Assembly: GCF_000421405.1 (NCBI RefSeq)
Contig: NZ_ATWY01000007.1
Span: 1-64,000, forward strand
Length of the DNA stretch: 64,000 nucleotides
Direction of reading: 5' to 3'
DNA from: Butyrivibrio sp. NC2007
GTDB lineage: Bacteria > Bacillota > Clostridia > Lachnospirales > Lachnospiraceae
A program made the position numbers and the translations under genes. The first letter of the stretch is position 1. Each line of letters starts with the position of its first letter. The notes beneath the pieces were generated by a model that ran no database searches, had not been told where the DNA came from, and saw only the letters and a list, made by a program, of their open reading frames with translations. Shown here one piece after another: positions 40,842-49,974 of the stretch.

Positions 40842-43716
40842 AATATCCGAACTTGCGGGAGAGCTTGGATGCGAGGCAAAAGAGCTGATAGCTTTTTTGC
40901 AGGAAAAAGGAATAGAAGCAAAACGCTCTAACAGTTCAATAGAAGAGACAGATGCTGACGTTGCCAGAAAGAATTTTGGTAAGGGACAGGGAAAGAGCGC
41001 TGCAGAAGAAGCACCTAAAAAGGCTGCAGAGGCTCCAAAGGCTGTAGAAGCACCTAAGGCTGTAGAAGCTCCCAAGGCAGAAGAGCCTAAGAAAGAACCT
41101 GTAAAAGAGGCAGCTCCGGTACCAAAAGCAGGAGAGCAGGCACCTGTCAAGAAAAAGAAGAAGATCATTGTTGTTACCAACAACAATAATTCACAGAGAG
41201 GCGGACAGGGCCAGCAGGGTGGAAACGGAAACAGAGACTTCGGAAACAGAAACCGTGACAACAGAAACCAGGGTGGCAACGGACAGGGCCAGAGAAGACC
41301 TACATTTGCTCAGGCTCAGAACACATACCGTCCTATCAAGCCTTTAACAGCTCCTTCACAGATGGAGAGCTATAACCAGCCTATCAATAAGTCTGTAGCT
41401 CCAAAGCCTGCACCAAAGAAGGAAGCAGCGCCTGTTCAGGAGGCAGCTCCTGCACCTGTTAAGAATACAGCACCTGTTCAGCAGAGTGCACCTGTTCAGC
41501 AGGCACCGGCAAGACCTGCGCAGCAGCAGGCTCCTGCAAGACCTGCAGCACCTGCTCAGAATAGAGACAACAGGGATAACAGAGATAGCAGAGACAATAG
41601 AGACAACAGAGATAACAGAAATCCTCAGAGAGGCGACAGACCTGCCTTCCAGGGAGGAAGAAACGATAGAAACGACAGAAACGACCGCGGTCAGTCAAAC
41701 GGCGGTGGTAAGTTTGGTGGCGGAAAAGATAACAGATTCGCCGGCAAGAATGATAACAAGGGTGGTCAGAGAGGCGGCTTTGATGGCGCAGCTGACAGAC
41801 CTGAGGGCGGACATGACTCAAGACGCCGTCAGAACCAGGAGAAGGATAAGAGAAACAAGAAAGACTTTGCTCTTGAGCAGGAAGAGATGATGCCAAGAAG
41901 CAAGAGAGTCGGCAGATTCATCAAGCCTGAAGTTAAGAAGGTGGAGGAACCTGAGGAGCAGATCAAGGTTATCACAATCCCTGAGAAGGTTTCCATCAAG
42001 GAACTGGCTGAGAAGATGAAGATGCAGCCTTCAGTTATCATCAAGAAGCTCTTTATGGCAGGTCAGATTTCAACTGTTAATACTGAGCTTAGCTATGAGG
42101 ATGCTGAGAATATCGCAGCTGATTATGATATCCTCTGCGAGAAGGAAGTTCCTGTAGATGTTATCGAAGAGCTTCTTAAGGAAGAAGACGATGCACCTGA
42201 GACACTTAAGAAGAGACCTCCTGTAGTCTGCGTAATGGGTCACGTTGACCACGGTAAAACATCACTTCTTGATGCTATCCGTAAGACATCCGTTACAGAC
42301 AGAGAGGCAGGCGGAATCACGCAGAGAATCGGTGCTTATACAGTATCTGTAAATGACCAGAAGATCACATTCCTTGATACTCCCGGTCACGAAGCATTCA
42401 CAGCTATGCGTATGCGTGGTGCTAATTCTACAGATATCGCAGTACTTGTAGTTGCTGCTGATGACGGTGTAATGCCTCAGACAGTTGAGGCTATCAACCA
42501 TGCTAAGGCTGCAGAGGTTGAGATCATCGTTGCGATCAACAAGATTGATAAGCCAAATGCCAACATCGACCGCGTTAAGCAGGAGATGACAGAGTATGGT
42601 CTTGTTTCAACAGATTGGGGCGGAACAACAGAGTTCGTACCTGTTTCAGCTAAGTCAGGTGAAGGTATTGAGGACCTCCTTGAGACCATCATCCTCACAG
42701 CTGATATCCTTGAGCTCAAGGCTAACCCTGACAGAGAAGCAAGAGGACTTGTCCTTGAGGCAAGACTTGATAAGGGCCGTGGCCCTGTAGCTAACGTTCT
42801 TGTTCAGAAGGGAACACTTCATGTCGGAGATTTCATCTCTGCAGGAGCAAGCTCAGGTAAGGTTAGAGCCATGGTTGACGATAAGGGCAACAAGCTTAAA
42901 GAAGCTCGTCCTTCACAGCCTGTTGAGATCCTTGGTCTTTCAGATGTTCCAAATGCCGGTGAGGTATTCCTTGGACATGAGACAGACAAAGAGGCTAAGC
43001 AGTACGCAAACACATACCTTCAGCAGCACAAGAAAGACCTTATTGAAGAGACAAAGGCTAAGATGTCACTTGATGATCTTTACTCCAAGATCGAGGAAGG
43101 AAGACTTCAGGAACTCAACATCATCATCAAGGCCGATGTACAGGGTAGCGTAGAGGCCCTTAAACAGAGCCTTCTTAAGCTTTCCAATGAGGAAGTTGTT
43201 GTTAAGGTTATTCATGGTGGCGTTGGTGCCATCAATGAGTCTGATGTAACCCTTGCTGCAGCATCAAATGCCATCATCATCGGATTTGATGTTCGTCCTG
43301 ATGCAACAGCTAAGAGCATGGCTGAGCACGAAGGCGTTGAGATCAAGCTTTACAAGGTTATCTATCAGGCAATAGAAGAGATCGAGTATGCTATGAAGGG
43401 CATGCTTGCACCTATCTATGAAGAGAGAGTTACAGGACATGCTGAGGTTCGTCAGATCTTCAAGGCATCCAAGGTTGGTAACATCGCCGGTGCATTTGTC
43501 AAGGACGGTGTCATCAAGAAGGATTGCAAGGTTCGTATCTACAGAGATGACGATATGATCTTCGAAGGAGATCTCGGATCACTTAAGAGATTCAAGGACG
43601 ACGTTAAGGAAGTTAAGGAAGGCTTCGAGTGCGGTCTTGTATTTGACGGCTTTGACCAGATCCATGAAGGAGACAGGGTAGAAGCTTATGAGATGGTAGA
43701 GGTACCACGTCAGTGA
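40828..43716 (+). CDS. infB: Translation initiation factor IF-2
   Basis: The 962-residue GTPase places initiator tRNA on the ribosome. A short N-terminal IF2 domain ([19 protein letters not shown]) is followed by a very long linker of about 370 residues: Ala/Pro/Lys/Glu-rich first, then Gly/Arg/Asn/Asp/Gln-rich with RDN repeats (about 245-265). The G domain begins at [18 protein letters not shown] near residue 470, with DTPGHEAF and [12 protein letters not shown] 40828 follows GGAGG; an in-frame ATG at 40813 precedes that site. Confidence 0.97.
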   Translation: MAKIKISELAGELGCEAKELIAFLQEKGIEAKRSNSSIEETDADVARKNFGKGQGKSAAEEAPKKAAEAPKAVEAPKAVEAPKAEEPKKEPVKEAAPVPKAGEQAPVKKKKKIIVVTNNNNSQRGGQGQQGGNGNRDFGNRNRDNRNQGGNGQGQRRPTFAQAQNTYRPIKPLTAPSQMESYNQPINKSVAPKPAPKKEAAPVQEAAPAPVKNTAPVQQSAPVQQAPARPAQQQAPARPAAPAQNRDNRDNRDSRDNRDNRDNRNPQRGDRPAFQGGRNDRNDRNDRGQSNGGGKFGGGKDNRFAGKNDNKGGQRGGFDGAADRPEGGHDSRRRQNQEKDKRNKKDFALEQEEMMPRSKRVGRFIKPEVKKVEEPEEQIKVITIPEKVSIKELAEKMKMQPSVIIKKLFMAGQISTVNTELSYEDAENIAADYDILCEKEVPVDVIEELLKEEDDAPETLKKRPPVVCVMGHVDHGKTSLLDAIRKTSVTDREAGGITQRIGAYTVSVNDQKITFLDTPGHEAFTAMRMRGANSTDIAVLVVAADDGVMPQTVEAINHAKAAEVEIIVAINKIDKPNANIDRVKQEMTEYGLVSTDWGGTTEFVPVSAKSGEGIEDLLETIILTADILELKANPDREARGLVLEARLDKGRGPVANVLVQKGTLHVGDFISAGASSGKVRAMVDDKGNKLKEARPSQPVEILGLSDVPNAGEVFLGHETDKEAKQYANTYLQQHKKDLIEETKAKMSLDDLYSKIEEGRLQELNIIIKADVQGSVEALKQSLLKLSNEEVVVKVIHGGVGAINESDVTLAAASNAIIIGFDVRPDATAKSMAEHEGVEIKLYKVIYQAIEEIEYAMKGMLAPIYEERVTGHAEVRQIFKASKVGNIAGAFVKDGVIKKDCKVRIYRDDDMIFEGDLGSLKRFKDDVKEVKEGFECGLVFDGFDQIHEGDRVEAYEMVEVPRQ

Positions 43717-43740
43717 TGCCCTTCCACAGAGGAATAAGAA

Positions 43741-44163
43741 ATGCGTAAAAACAGTAATAAAAACAGAAGAATAAACGGTGAAGTCCAGAAGGTTATTTCA
43801 GAGGCAATCCGTTACAGCAAGGACCCAAGGATCAGTCCCTTTACATCTGTCATGGATGTAGAGGTTGCTCCTGATCTTAAGACCTGTAAGGTCTGGGTTA
43901 CTGTAATGGGTAATGAAGAGGACAGAGCAAGAACTCAGGAGGGACTTAAGTCCGCATCCGGTTATATCCGCTCTACTCTTGCAAAAGAGCTTAACATGAG
44001 ATATACACCTGAGCTCAGATTTATAATGGACGACTCCATTGAGTATGCAATTAACATGTCCAAGAAGATTGATGAAGTAACGGCTAAGGATAACGAGGCA
44101 AGACTTGCCCGTGGAGAGAGCCTGGACGAAGATTTGCCGGAAGAAGATCAGGAGGAAGAATGA
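43741..44163 (+). CDS. rbfA: Ribosome-binding factor A
   Basis: The 140-residue cold-shock-related factor acts in 16S rRNA 5' end maturation. RRINGEVQKVISEAI, DPRISPFTSVMDVEVAPDLKTCKVWVTVMG and PELRFIMDDSIEYAINMSKKIDEV are family-typical, and an acidic tail follows. The stop overlaps the next start as ATGA. Confidence 0.95.
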   Translation: MRKNSNKNRRINGEVQKVISEAIRYSKDPRISPFTSVMDVEVAPDLKTCKVWVTVMGNEEDRARTQEGLKSASGYIRSTLAKELNMRYTPELRFIMDDSIEYAINMSKKIDEVTAKDNEARLARGESLDEDLPEEDQEEE

Positions 44164-45113
44164 AGATTGACCAGCTTGTCCAAAGCGCAAAAACAATCGG
44201 AATAAGTGGCCACATCAGACCTGATGGTGATTGCATCGGCTCATGCATGGGACTGTATCTTTATATCAAAAAGAACTATCCCAAGATTCGATGCGATGTC
44301 TTCCTTGAGACAATTCCACCGGAATACAGATTTATCAAAGATATAGAAGATGTAAGAAGTGATTTTCAGACAGATATTGAAAGCTATGATATATTCTTTG
44401 TTCTGGATTGTTCCAAGGACAGGACAGGAGATGCAGAGAAGTATTTTGATGCAGCTGCAAAGACAGTAAATATTGACCATCATGTGAGCAACAAAGGCAG
44501 TGGTGACGAGAACTACATAGTACCTACTGCAAGTTCAGCATGTGAGCTTATTTACGATGTTATTGATCCGGACAAAATTGATATTGAAATTGCCAAGTCC
44601 CTTTACATGGGAATGGTAACAGATACGGGCGTTTTCAAGTACAACAACACATCGCCCAAGACCATGAAGACTGCAGCAGAGCTGATTTCCTACGGCTTTG
44701 ACTTTGGTAGCCTTATTGATCATGTCTTTTACGAAAAGACCTATATCCAGAATCAGATTCTTGGAAGAGCCCTTCTTGAGAGCATTATGCTGATGGATGG
44801 AAGATGCATAGTATCGGTTGTCTCCAAGCAGACAATGGAATTCTACGGCGTTTCAAGCAATGACCTGGATGGTATTGTAAATCAGCTGCTCCTCACGATC
44901 GGAGTTGACTGCGCGATATTTATGTATGAACTTGCACCACTTGAGTACAAGGTAAGCCTTCGCAGTAACGGAGCAGTAAATGTGGCTGAAGTAGCCGAGA
45001 TGTTCAGCGGCGGCGGACACGTCAGGGCAGCAGGCTGCACTGTCAGCGGAACAAGCCACGACGTTATCAACAACATTACTAAATACATTCACAAACAGCT
45101 CTACGGAGTTTGA
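44160..45113 (+). CDS. nrnA: NrnA-type DHH phosphoesterase (oligoribonuclease/pAp phosphatase)
   Basis: The 317-residue protein has the DHH motifs GHIRPDGDCIGS near residue 17, LDCSKD near 80, IDHHVSN near 103 and the C-terminal GGGHVRAAGC. NrnA degrades very short RNA and 3'-phosphoadenosine-5'-phosphate. It is placed between rbfA and truB as in other Firmicutes. A terminator-like hairpin follows. Confidence 0.92.
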   Translation: MKIDQLVQSAKTIGISGHIRPDGDCIGSCMGLYLYIKKNYPKIRCDVFLETIPPEYRFIKDIEDVRSDFQTDIESYDIFFVLDCSKDRTGDAEKYFDAAAKTVNIDHHVSNKGSGDENYIVPTASSACELIYDVIDPDKIDIEIAKSLYMGMVTDTGVFKYNNTSPKTMKTAAELISYGFDFGSLIDHVFYEKTYIQNQILGRALLESIMLMDGRCIVSVVSKQTMEFYGVSSNDLDGIVNQLLLTIGVDCAIFMYELAPLEYKVSLRSNGAVNVAEVAEMFSGGGHVRAAGCTVSGTSHDVINNITKYIHKQLYGV

Positions 45114-45126
45114 TTGAGACTTATGG

Positions 45127-45165
45127 ATCACAAGGCAAATCGTGAGAGATGTCTTGTGATTTTTG
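45127..45165 (+). terminator. Hairpin with T-tract between nrnA and truB
   Basis: ATCACAAG (45127-45134) and CTTGTGAT (45153-45160) form a perfect 8-bp stem with an 18-base loop, followed by TTTTG. It stands only about 15 bases before the truB start, so it may attenuate expression of truB and ribF. Confidence 0.6.
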
Positions 45166-45179
45166 TAAGCGGGTAAAAA

Positions 45180-46139
45180 ATGCAGAACAAATACAACGGA
45201 CTTATAAATATATACAAGGAGCAGGGCTTTACTTCAAATGATGTAGTGGCTAAGCTCCGCGGAATCCTTAAGCAGAAAAAGATCGGCCACACCGGGACTC
45301 TTGATCCTGATGCTGTAGGAGTTTTGGTTGTATGCCTGGGAACAGGGACCAAACTGGTCGAGATGCTCACAGACCACGACAAAGAGTATATTGCCGTGTG
45401 CAGACTTGGCGTTACCACAGATACTCAGGATATGTCCGGTCAGGTCCTTGAGACAAATGAAGTAAATGTCACTAGGGAAGAACTTCACGAGGCAGTAAAG
45501 GCTTTTGTTGGTGATTACGACCAGATTCCGCCTATGTTTTCCGCAATCAAGCAGAATGGGAAAAAGCTCTATGAGCTTGCGAGGGTAGGCATAGAAGTCG
45601 AGAGGAAAGCCCGTAAGATTCACATAGATGCCATTACTATTTTAGATGATTCACTACTTGCGTCCGACCACATTTTTACCATGGAGATCAAATGCTCCAA
45701 GGGAACCTATATCAGAACCCTTTGCCATGACATCGGCCAGAGGCTGGGATGTGGCGCAGCGATGCAGCATCTTACAAGAACCCGTGTGGGAGCATTTTCG
45801 CTGGACAGTGCAGTTACTCTGTCGCAGGTGGAAGAGCTCAGGGATGCAGGAACTTTAGGAGACATAATTAAATCGCCTGAGTATATTTTCAGGGACCTTG
45901 ATAAGATCCATGTAAAAGACGCTGCAAGAAAGCTTTTGGAAAACGGAAACAGCTTCAGAAAGGACAACGTCCTCAATGAAGATCCCACCGGCGTTAATGA
46001 CACTGAATACGAAAAAGAGATGTTTAAGGATGGCAACTCTTTCAGGGTTTATTCTGAGGACGATACCTTCTTTGGCATCTACACATACAATGAAAGAACA
46101 AGACTTTTTAACGTGGACAAGTTCTTTTACGAAGCATAA
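45180..46139 (+). CDS. truB: tRNA pseudouridine-55 synthase
   Basis: The 319-residue enzyme makes pseudouridine 55 in the T loop of tRNAs. GLINIYKEQGFTSNDVVAKLR and GHTGTLDPDAVGVL near residue 40 carry the catalytic aspartate, and CSKGTYIRTLCHDIG near 168 is also conserved. The ribosome site is weak (GCGGG, ten bases upstream), and a hairpin precedes the gene. Confidence 0.95.
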   Translation: MQNKYNGLINIYKEQGFTSNDVVAKLRGILKQKKIGHTGTLDPDAVGVLVVCLGTGTKLVEMLTDHDKEYIAVCRLGVTTDTQDMSGQVLETNEVNVTREELHEAVKAFVGDYDQIPPMFSAIKQNGKKLYELARVGIEVERKARKIHIDAITILDDSLLASDHIFTMEIKCSKGTYIRTLCHDIGQRLGCGAAMQHLTRTRVGAFSLDSAVTLSQVEELRDAGTLGDIIKSPEYIFRDLDKIHVKDAARKLLENGNSFRKDNVLNEDPTGVNDTEYEKEMFKDGNSFRVYSEDDTFFGIYTYNERTRLFNVDKFFYEA

Positions 46140-46154
46140 TCGAAAGATCATAAG

Positions 46155-47063
46155 ATGGAAATAATTACCGGAACAACCAAGTTTCATATAGACGAGAAAA
46201 GTGCCGTGGCTATCGGTAAATTCGACGGAATACACGTGGGTCACAAAAAGCTCCTCAAGTACATTTTGGAGCAGAAAAAAGACGGCTTAAAGAGCGTAGT
46301 CTTTACCTTTGATCCATCGCCGGAAGAATTCTTTACCGGGCACAAGGTGCGCCAGCTCTACACCAGGCAGGAAAAGAGAAGAGAGTTTAAAAAGCTGGGG
46401 ATCGACGTGCTTATTGAGTTTCCTCTTACGGAAACTACAGCAGCTACAGATCCGGAAGACTTTGTAAGAAGGATCCTTGTCGGTCAGCTCTCTGCGGACT
46501 ACATTGCAGCCGGAACCGATGTGACCTTCGGAGCCGGAGGAAGAGGAGATCAGTACCTATTAAAGAGTCTGGCGGGAGAACTTCTTTACGAGCTTGAACT
46601 TATCGATAAGGTAAGGCTTGACGGCGCAGAGGTCAGCTCCACAAGGATCAGGAATGAAGTAGCCGACGGCAACATGGCCATGGCAGAAAGACTCCTTGGC
46701 AGTTACTACAGTGTCTGCGGAATTGTCGAGCATGGAAGACATATCGGTCATACGATCGGGATTCCCACAGTCAACATCATTCCGCCTGAAGATAAGCTCC
46801 TTCCTCCCTACGGAGTCTATTCCAGCAAGGTTCACCTCGGCGGTAAGGTGTACGACGGAATGACCAATATAGGCAGAAAGCCCACTATATCCGAGCAGGA
46901 AAAGGTAGGAGTTGAGACCTACATCTACGACTTTGACGGTGATGCTTACGGGGAGTTTATTGAGGTTGAACTACTGAGATTCGTAAGACCCGAGATGAAG
47001 TTTGACAACCTTGATATGCTTAAGGCTCAGATACAGAGTGATCTGGAGAATGCCAGAGCATAA
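46155..47063 (+). CDS. ribF: Bifunctional riboflavin kinase/FAD synthetase
   Basis: The 302-residue enzyme converts riboflavin to FMN and FAD. The nucleotidyltransferase half shows AIGKFDGIHVGHKKLL near residue 20 and AGTDVTFGAGGRGD near 116, and the kinase half shows GRHIGHTIGIPTVNI near 195 and NIGRKPT near 240. The ATG has only a poor ribosome site, so coupling to truB is likely. Confidence 0.95.
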   Translation: MEIITGTTKFHIDEKSAVAIGKFDGIHVGHKKLLKYILEQKKDGLKSVVFTFDPSPEEFFTGHKVRQLYTRQEKRREFKKLGIDVLIEFPLTETTAATDPEDFVRRILVGQLSADYIAAGTDVTFGAGGRGDQYLLKSLAGELLYELELIDKVRLDGAEVSSTRIRNEVADGNMAMAERLLGSYYSVCGIVEHGRHIGHTIGIPTVNIIPPEDKLLPPYGVYSSKVHLGGKVYDGMTNIGRKPTISEQEKVGVETYIYDFDGDAYGEFIEVELLRFVRPEMKFDNLDMLKAQIQSDLENARA

Positions 47064-47085
47064 ACTGCATGAGTAAAGATAATAC

Positions 47086-47114
47086 TTTACACAAATGACT
47101 TTGTGTGATAGTAT
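47086..47114 (+). promoter_or_regulatory. rpsO promoter with an embedded palindrome
   Basis: TTTACA (47086-47091), a 17-base spacer and TAGTAT (47109-47114, with an upstream TG) form a promoter. The spacer contains ACACAAA (47089-47095) and TTTGTGT (47100-47106), a perfect inverted repeat around TGAC. Confidence 0.65.
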
Positions 47115-47120
47115 AAATTG

Positions 47121-47200
47121 GTTGCAGCTTCATTTCCTGCAACAGTAACAGAAACGACCTTTACTAACGGTCATGGACACTCCAACCGGGCCTTGGTAAC
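47121..47200 (+). promoter_or_regulatory. Structured leader of rpsO
   Basis: GTTGCAG (47121-47127) pairs with CTGCAAC (47137-47143), GACC (47156-47159) with GGTC (47169-47172), and CCAA (47182-47185) with TTGG (47193-47196). S15 regulates its own mRNA through leader structure in several bacteria, so a similar role is plausible here but not shown. Confidence 0.5.
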
Positions 47201-47241
47201 AGGCGCATTTCAGGATTAAAGATTTAAAAGGAGAAAAGAAA

Positions 47242-47508
47242 ATGATCACAAAAGAGAAGAAAACTGAAGTTATCAACAAGTTTGCCAGAAAGGCCGGCGA
47301 CACAGGATCACCTGAGGTTCAGGTAGCTATCCTTACAGAGAGAATTCAGGAGCTCAACGAGCACCTTCAGAAGAACCCTAAGGATCACCACTCAAGAAGA
47401 GGTCTTCTTAAGATGGTTGGTCAGAGACGTAGCCTTCTTGGATACCTCAAGAAGAAGGACATCGAAGCTTATCGTAAGCTCATCGCTGATCTTGGTCTCA
47501 GAAAGTAA
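47242..47508 (+). CDS. rpsO: 30S ribosomal protein S15
   Basis: The 88-residue protein is standard length and carries [24 protein letters not shown] near residue 15 and [27 protein letters not shown] near 46. It binds 16S rRNA early in 30S assembly. AAAGGAGAA precedes the ATG, and a terminator follows. Confidence 0.98.
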   Translation: MITKEKKTEVINKFARKAGDTGSPEVQVAILTERIQELNEHLQKNPKDHHSRRGLLKMVGQRRSLLGYLKKKDIEAYRKLIADLGLRK

Positions 47509-47520
47509 TTTTTGAAAGCA

Positions 47521-47562
47521 AAGGCGGGATAAGGCTGATTAACGTCGGCTTATTCCGCTTTT
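47521..47562 (+). terminator. Terminator after rpsO
   Basis: AAGGCGGGATAAG and CTTATTCCGCTTT pair over 13 bp (two G-T pairs), continue through GCTGA/TCGGC, and are followed by TTCTACG. The T-tract is short. Confidence 0.7.
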
Positions 47563-47642
47563 CTACGTTTATGAGAATTTGCGCTTTTTATGCGCTTTTC
47601 TATAGAAGAGTAAACATGTTTTAATGCACACGCACCCGAAGT

Positions 47643-47662
47643 AGTGCCGGGATTTTGGCACT
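47643..47662 (+). other. Hairpin in the pnp leader
   Basis: AGTGCC (47643-47648) and GGCACT (47657-47662) form a perfect stem, 36 bases before the pnp start. In E. coli the pnp leader hairpin is an RNase III site used in autoregulation; whether this one works that way is unknown. Confidence 0.45.
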
Positions 47663-47697
47663 GGATGAGGGAAGGCGGATGAGCAGAAGGAGAAAAA

Positions 47698-49785
47698 ATG
47701 GTAAAAACTTATTCAATGGAACTGGCTGGTCGTACACTTAAGGTTGAGATTGGCAAGGTAGGAAAACAGGCAAACGGATGTGCTTTCATGCAGTATGGAG
47801 ATACAACAGTTCTCTGCACAGCTACAGCATCAGCTAAGCCAAGAGACGGAATTGATTTCTTCCCACTTTCAGTAGAGTATGGTGAGAAGTTCTACGCAGT
47901 TGGTAAATTCCCCGGCGGATACAACAAGAGAGAGGGTAAGCCATCTGAGAACGCTATCCTTACAAGCCGTGTAATCGATCGTCCTATGAGACCTCTTTTC
48001 CCTAAGGACTATCGTAACGACGTTACAATCGAGACTATGGTTATGTCAGTAGATCCCCAGTGCAGACCTGAGCTGGTTGCTATGCTGGGCGCATCTGTTT
48101 CAGTTTCTATTTCAGATATCCCATTTGATGGCCCTTGCGCTATGACACAGATGGGTATGATCGACGGCGAGCTTATCGTTAACCCTACTCAGGAGCAGTG
48201 GAACACCGGTGACCTCAAGCTTACAGTAGCATCTGTAGGACAGAAGGTTATCATGATCGAGGCCGGTGCTAACGAAATCCCTGAGGAGAAGATGAAGGAA
48301 GCTATCTACAAGGCTCATGATGTGAACCTTCAGCTTATTGAATTCTTCAAGGGCATCGTAGCTGAGGTTGGTAAGCCTAAGCATGAGTACACAAGCTGTG
48401 CTGTTCCTGAAGAGCTCTTTGCTGCAATCAAGGAAGTTGTTCCTCCGGAGGAGATGGAGAAGGCAGTCTTCACAGATGACAAGCAGACAAGAGAAGGCAA
48501 CATTGCAGAGATCACAGACAGACTTACAGAGAAGTTTGCAGACAACGAAGAGTGGCTTGCAATCCTCGGTGAGGCTATCTACCAGTATGAGAAGAAGACC
48601 GTTCGTAAGATGATCCTTAAGGATCACAAGAGACCTGACGGACGTGAGATCAAGCAGATCAGACCTCTTGCAGCAGAAGTTGACCTCATCCCAAGAGTAC
48701 ACGGAAGTGCTATGTTCACTCGTGGACAGACACAGATCTGTGACGTTGTAACTCTTGCACCTCTTTCAGAGGCTCAGAAGGTTGAAGGTCTTGATGCATT
48801 TGCTGCAGACAAGAGATATGTACATCAGTACAACTTCCCTGCTTATTCAGTAGGTGAGACAAAGGTTTCAAGAGGACCCGGACGTAGAGAGATCGGTCAC
48901 GGTGCACTTGCAGAGAGAGCACTTCTTCCTGTTCTTCCAAGCGTTGAGGAGTTCCCTTATGCAATCCGTGCAGTATCAGAGACATTTGAGTCAAACGGAT
49001 CAACATCAATGGCTTCAACATGTGCTTCCTGCATGTCACTTATGGCTGCCGGTGTTCCAATTAAGAAGATGGTTGCAGGTATTTCCTGCGGTCTTGTAAC
49101 AGGCGATACAGATGACGATTTTGTAGTTCTTACTGATATCCAGGGTCTTGAGGACTTCTTCGGAGACATGGACTTCAAGGTAACAGGAACAAAAGACGGT
49201 ATCACAGCTATCCAGATGGATATCAAGATCCACGGTCTTACAAAGCCTATCGTTGAGACAGCTATCGCACAGTGCCGTGAGGCAAGATTCTTCATCATGG
49301 ATGAGTGCATGAGCAAGGCTATTGCTGCTCCTCGTCCTGAAGTATCTGAGTATGCTCCTAAGATCGTTTCTCTCCAGATCGATCCTGAGAAGATTGGTGA
49401 TGTTGTTGGACAGAGAGGAAAGACAATCAACGAGATCATTGCAAGAACAGGCGTTAAGATCGACATCACAGATGACGGTAAGGTTTCTGTATGCGGTGAA
49501 GATAAGGCTATGATCGAGAAGGCTGTAGAAATGGTTAAGACTATCGTTACAGACTTCGAGAAAGGTCAGGTATTCACAGGTAAGGTTGTAAGCATCAAGG
49601 AGTTCGGCGCATTCGTAGAGTTTGCTCCCGGCAAGGAAGGAATGGTTCACATCAGCAAGATCTCCAAGGAGAGAATCGAGCACGTTGAGGACGTTCTCAC
49701 ACTTGGCGACACTGTTAAGGTTGTATGCCTTGGCAAGGATAAAATGGGCAGAATCAGCTTCTCAATTAAAGACTGTGCCCAGTAA
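47698..49785 (+). CDS. pnp: Polynucleotide phosphorylase
   Basis: The 695-residue exoribonuclease degrades RNA with phosphate. Two RNase PH domains (FPGGYNKREGKPSENAILTSRVIDRPMRPLFP near residue 75, FTRGQTQ and GDTDDDFVVLTDIQGLEDFFGDMDFKV near 460-490), a KH domain with IGQRG-like VVGQRGKTINEI near 562 and a C-terminal S1 domain (GKVVSIKEFGAFVEFAPGKEGMVHISKIS) are all present. Full length. AAGGAG precedes the ATG. Confidence 0.97.
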   Translation: MVKTYSMELAGRTLKVEIGKVGKQANGCAFMQYGDTTVLCTATASAKPRDGIDFFPLSVEYGEKFYAVGKFPGGYNKREGKPSENAILTSRVIDRPMRPLFPKDYRNDVTIETMVMSVDPQCRPELVAMLGASVSVSISDIPFDGPCAMTQMGMIDGELIVNPTQEQWNTGDLKLTVASVGQKVIMIEAGANEIPEEKMKEAIYKAHDVNLQLIEFFKGIVAEVGKPKHEYTSCAVPEELFAAIKEVVPPEEMEKAVFTDDKQTREGNIAEITDRLTEKFADNEEWLAILGEAIYQYEKKTVRKMILKDHKRPDGREIKQIRPLAAEVDLIPRVHGSAMFTRGQTQICDVVTLAPLSEAQKVEGLDAFAADKRYVHQYNFPAYSVGETKVSRGPGRREIGHGALAERALLPVLPSVEEFPYAIRAVSETFESNGSTSMASTCASCMSLMAAGVPIKKMVAGISCGLVTGDTDDDFVVLTDIQGLEDFFGDMDFKVTGTKDGITAIQMDIKIHGLTKPIVETAIAQCREARFFIMDECMSKAIAAPRPEVSEYAPKIVSLQIDPEKIGDVVGQRGKTINEIIARTGVKIDITDDGKVSVCGEDKAMIEKAVEMVKTIVTDFEKGQVFTGKVVSIKEFGAFVEFAPGKEGMVHISKISKERIEHVEDVLTLGDTVKVVCLGKDKMGRISFSIKDCAQ

Positions 49786-49806
49786 TTTACTGTATTGACA
49801 TAATAC

Positions 49807-49948
49807 GGGGCTGCTGAAATCTATGTTTGTCTTCTTGGCACGCTTGCGCTGGTGATATCTGGCAACGGTACTAAGCACCTAAAGGACAGGTGCTTAGTAC
49901 CGGCCGATATCAACCACCTGCGGCGACAAACATAGATTTCGCAGCCCC
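49807..49948. repeat. 142-bp extended inverted repeat between pnp and prfC
   Basis: The outer arms are 49807-49831 and 49925-49948 (24-25 bases, one unpaired base; they begin GGGGCTGCTG and end CGCAGCCCC). The inner arms GGTACTAAGCACCT (49867-49880) and AGGTGCTTAGTACC (49888-49901) are perfect. Between them GATATC segments (49854-49859 and 49906-49911) pair as well, so nearly the whole element folds into one stem. TCGTTTT follows. It could be a terminator for pnp, a processing site or a MITE-like repeat. Confidence 0.8.
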
Positions 49949-49974
49949 TCGTTTTAGGTAATAAGGATATTAAA

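Noticed and set aside
41560-41700. CRISPR-like short repeats
   Set aside because: They are in-frame codon repeats within the IF-2 linker, without spacers of uniform length.
41459-41896. ORFs on both strands inside infB
   Set aside because: They arise from the low-complexity IF-2 linker; the infB frame is continuous.
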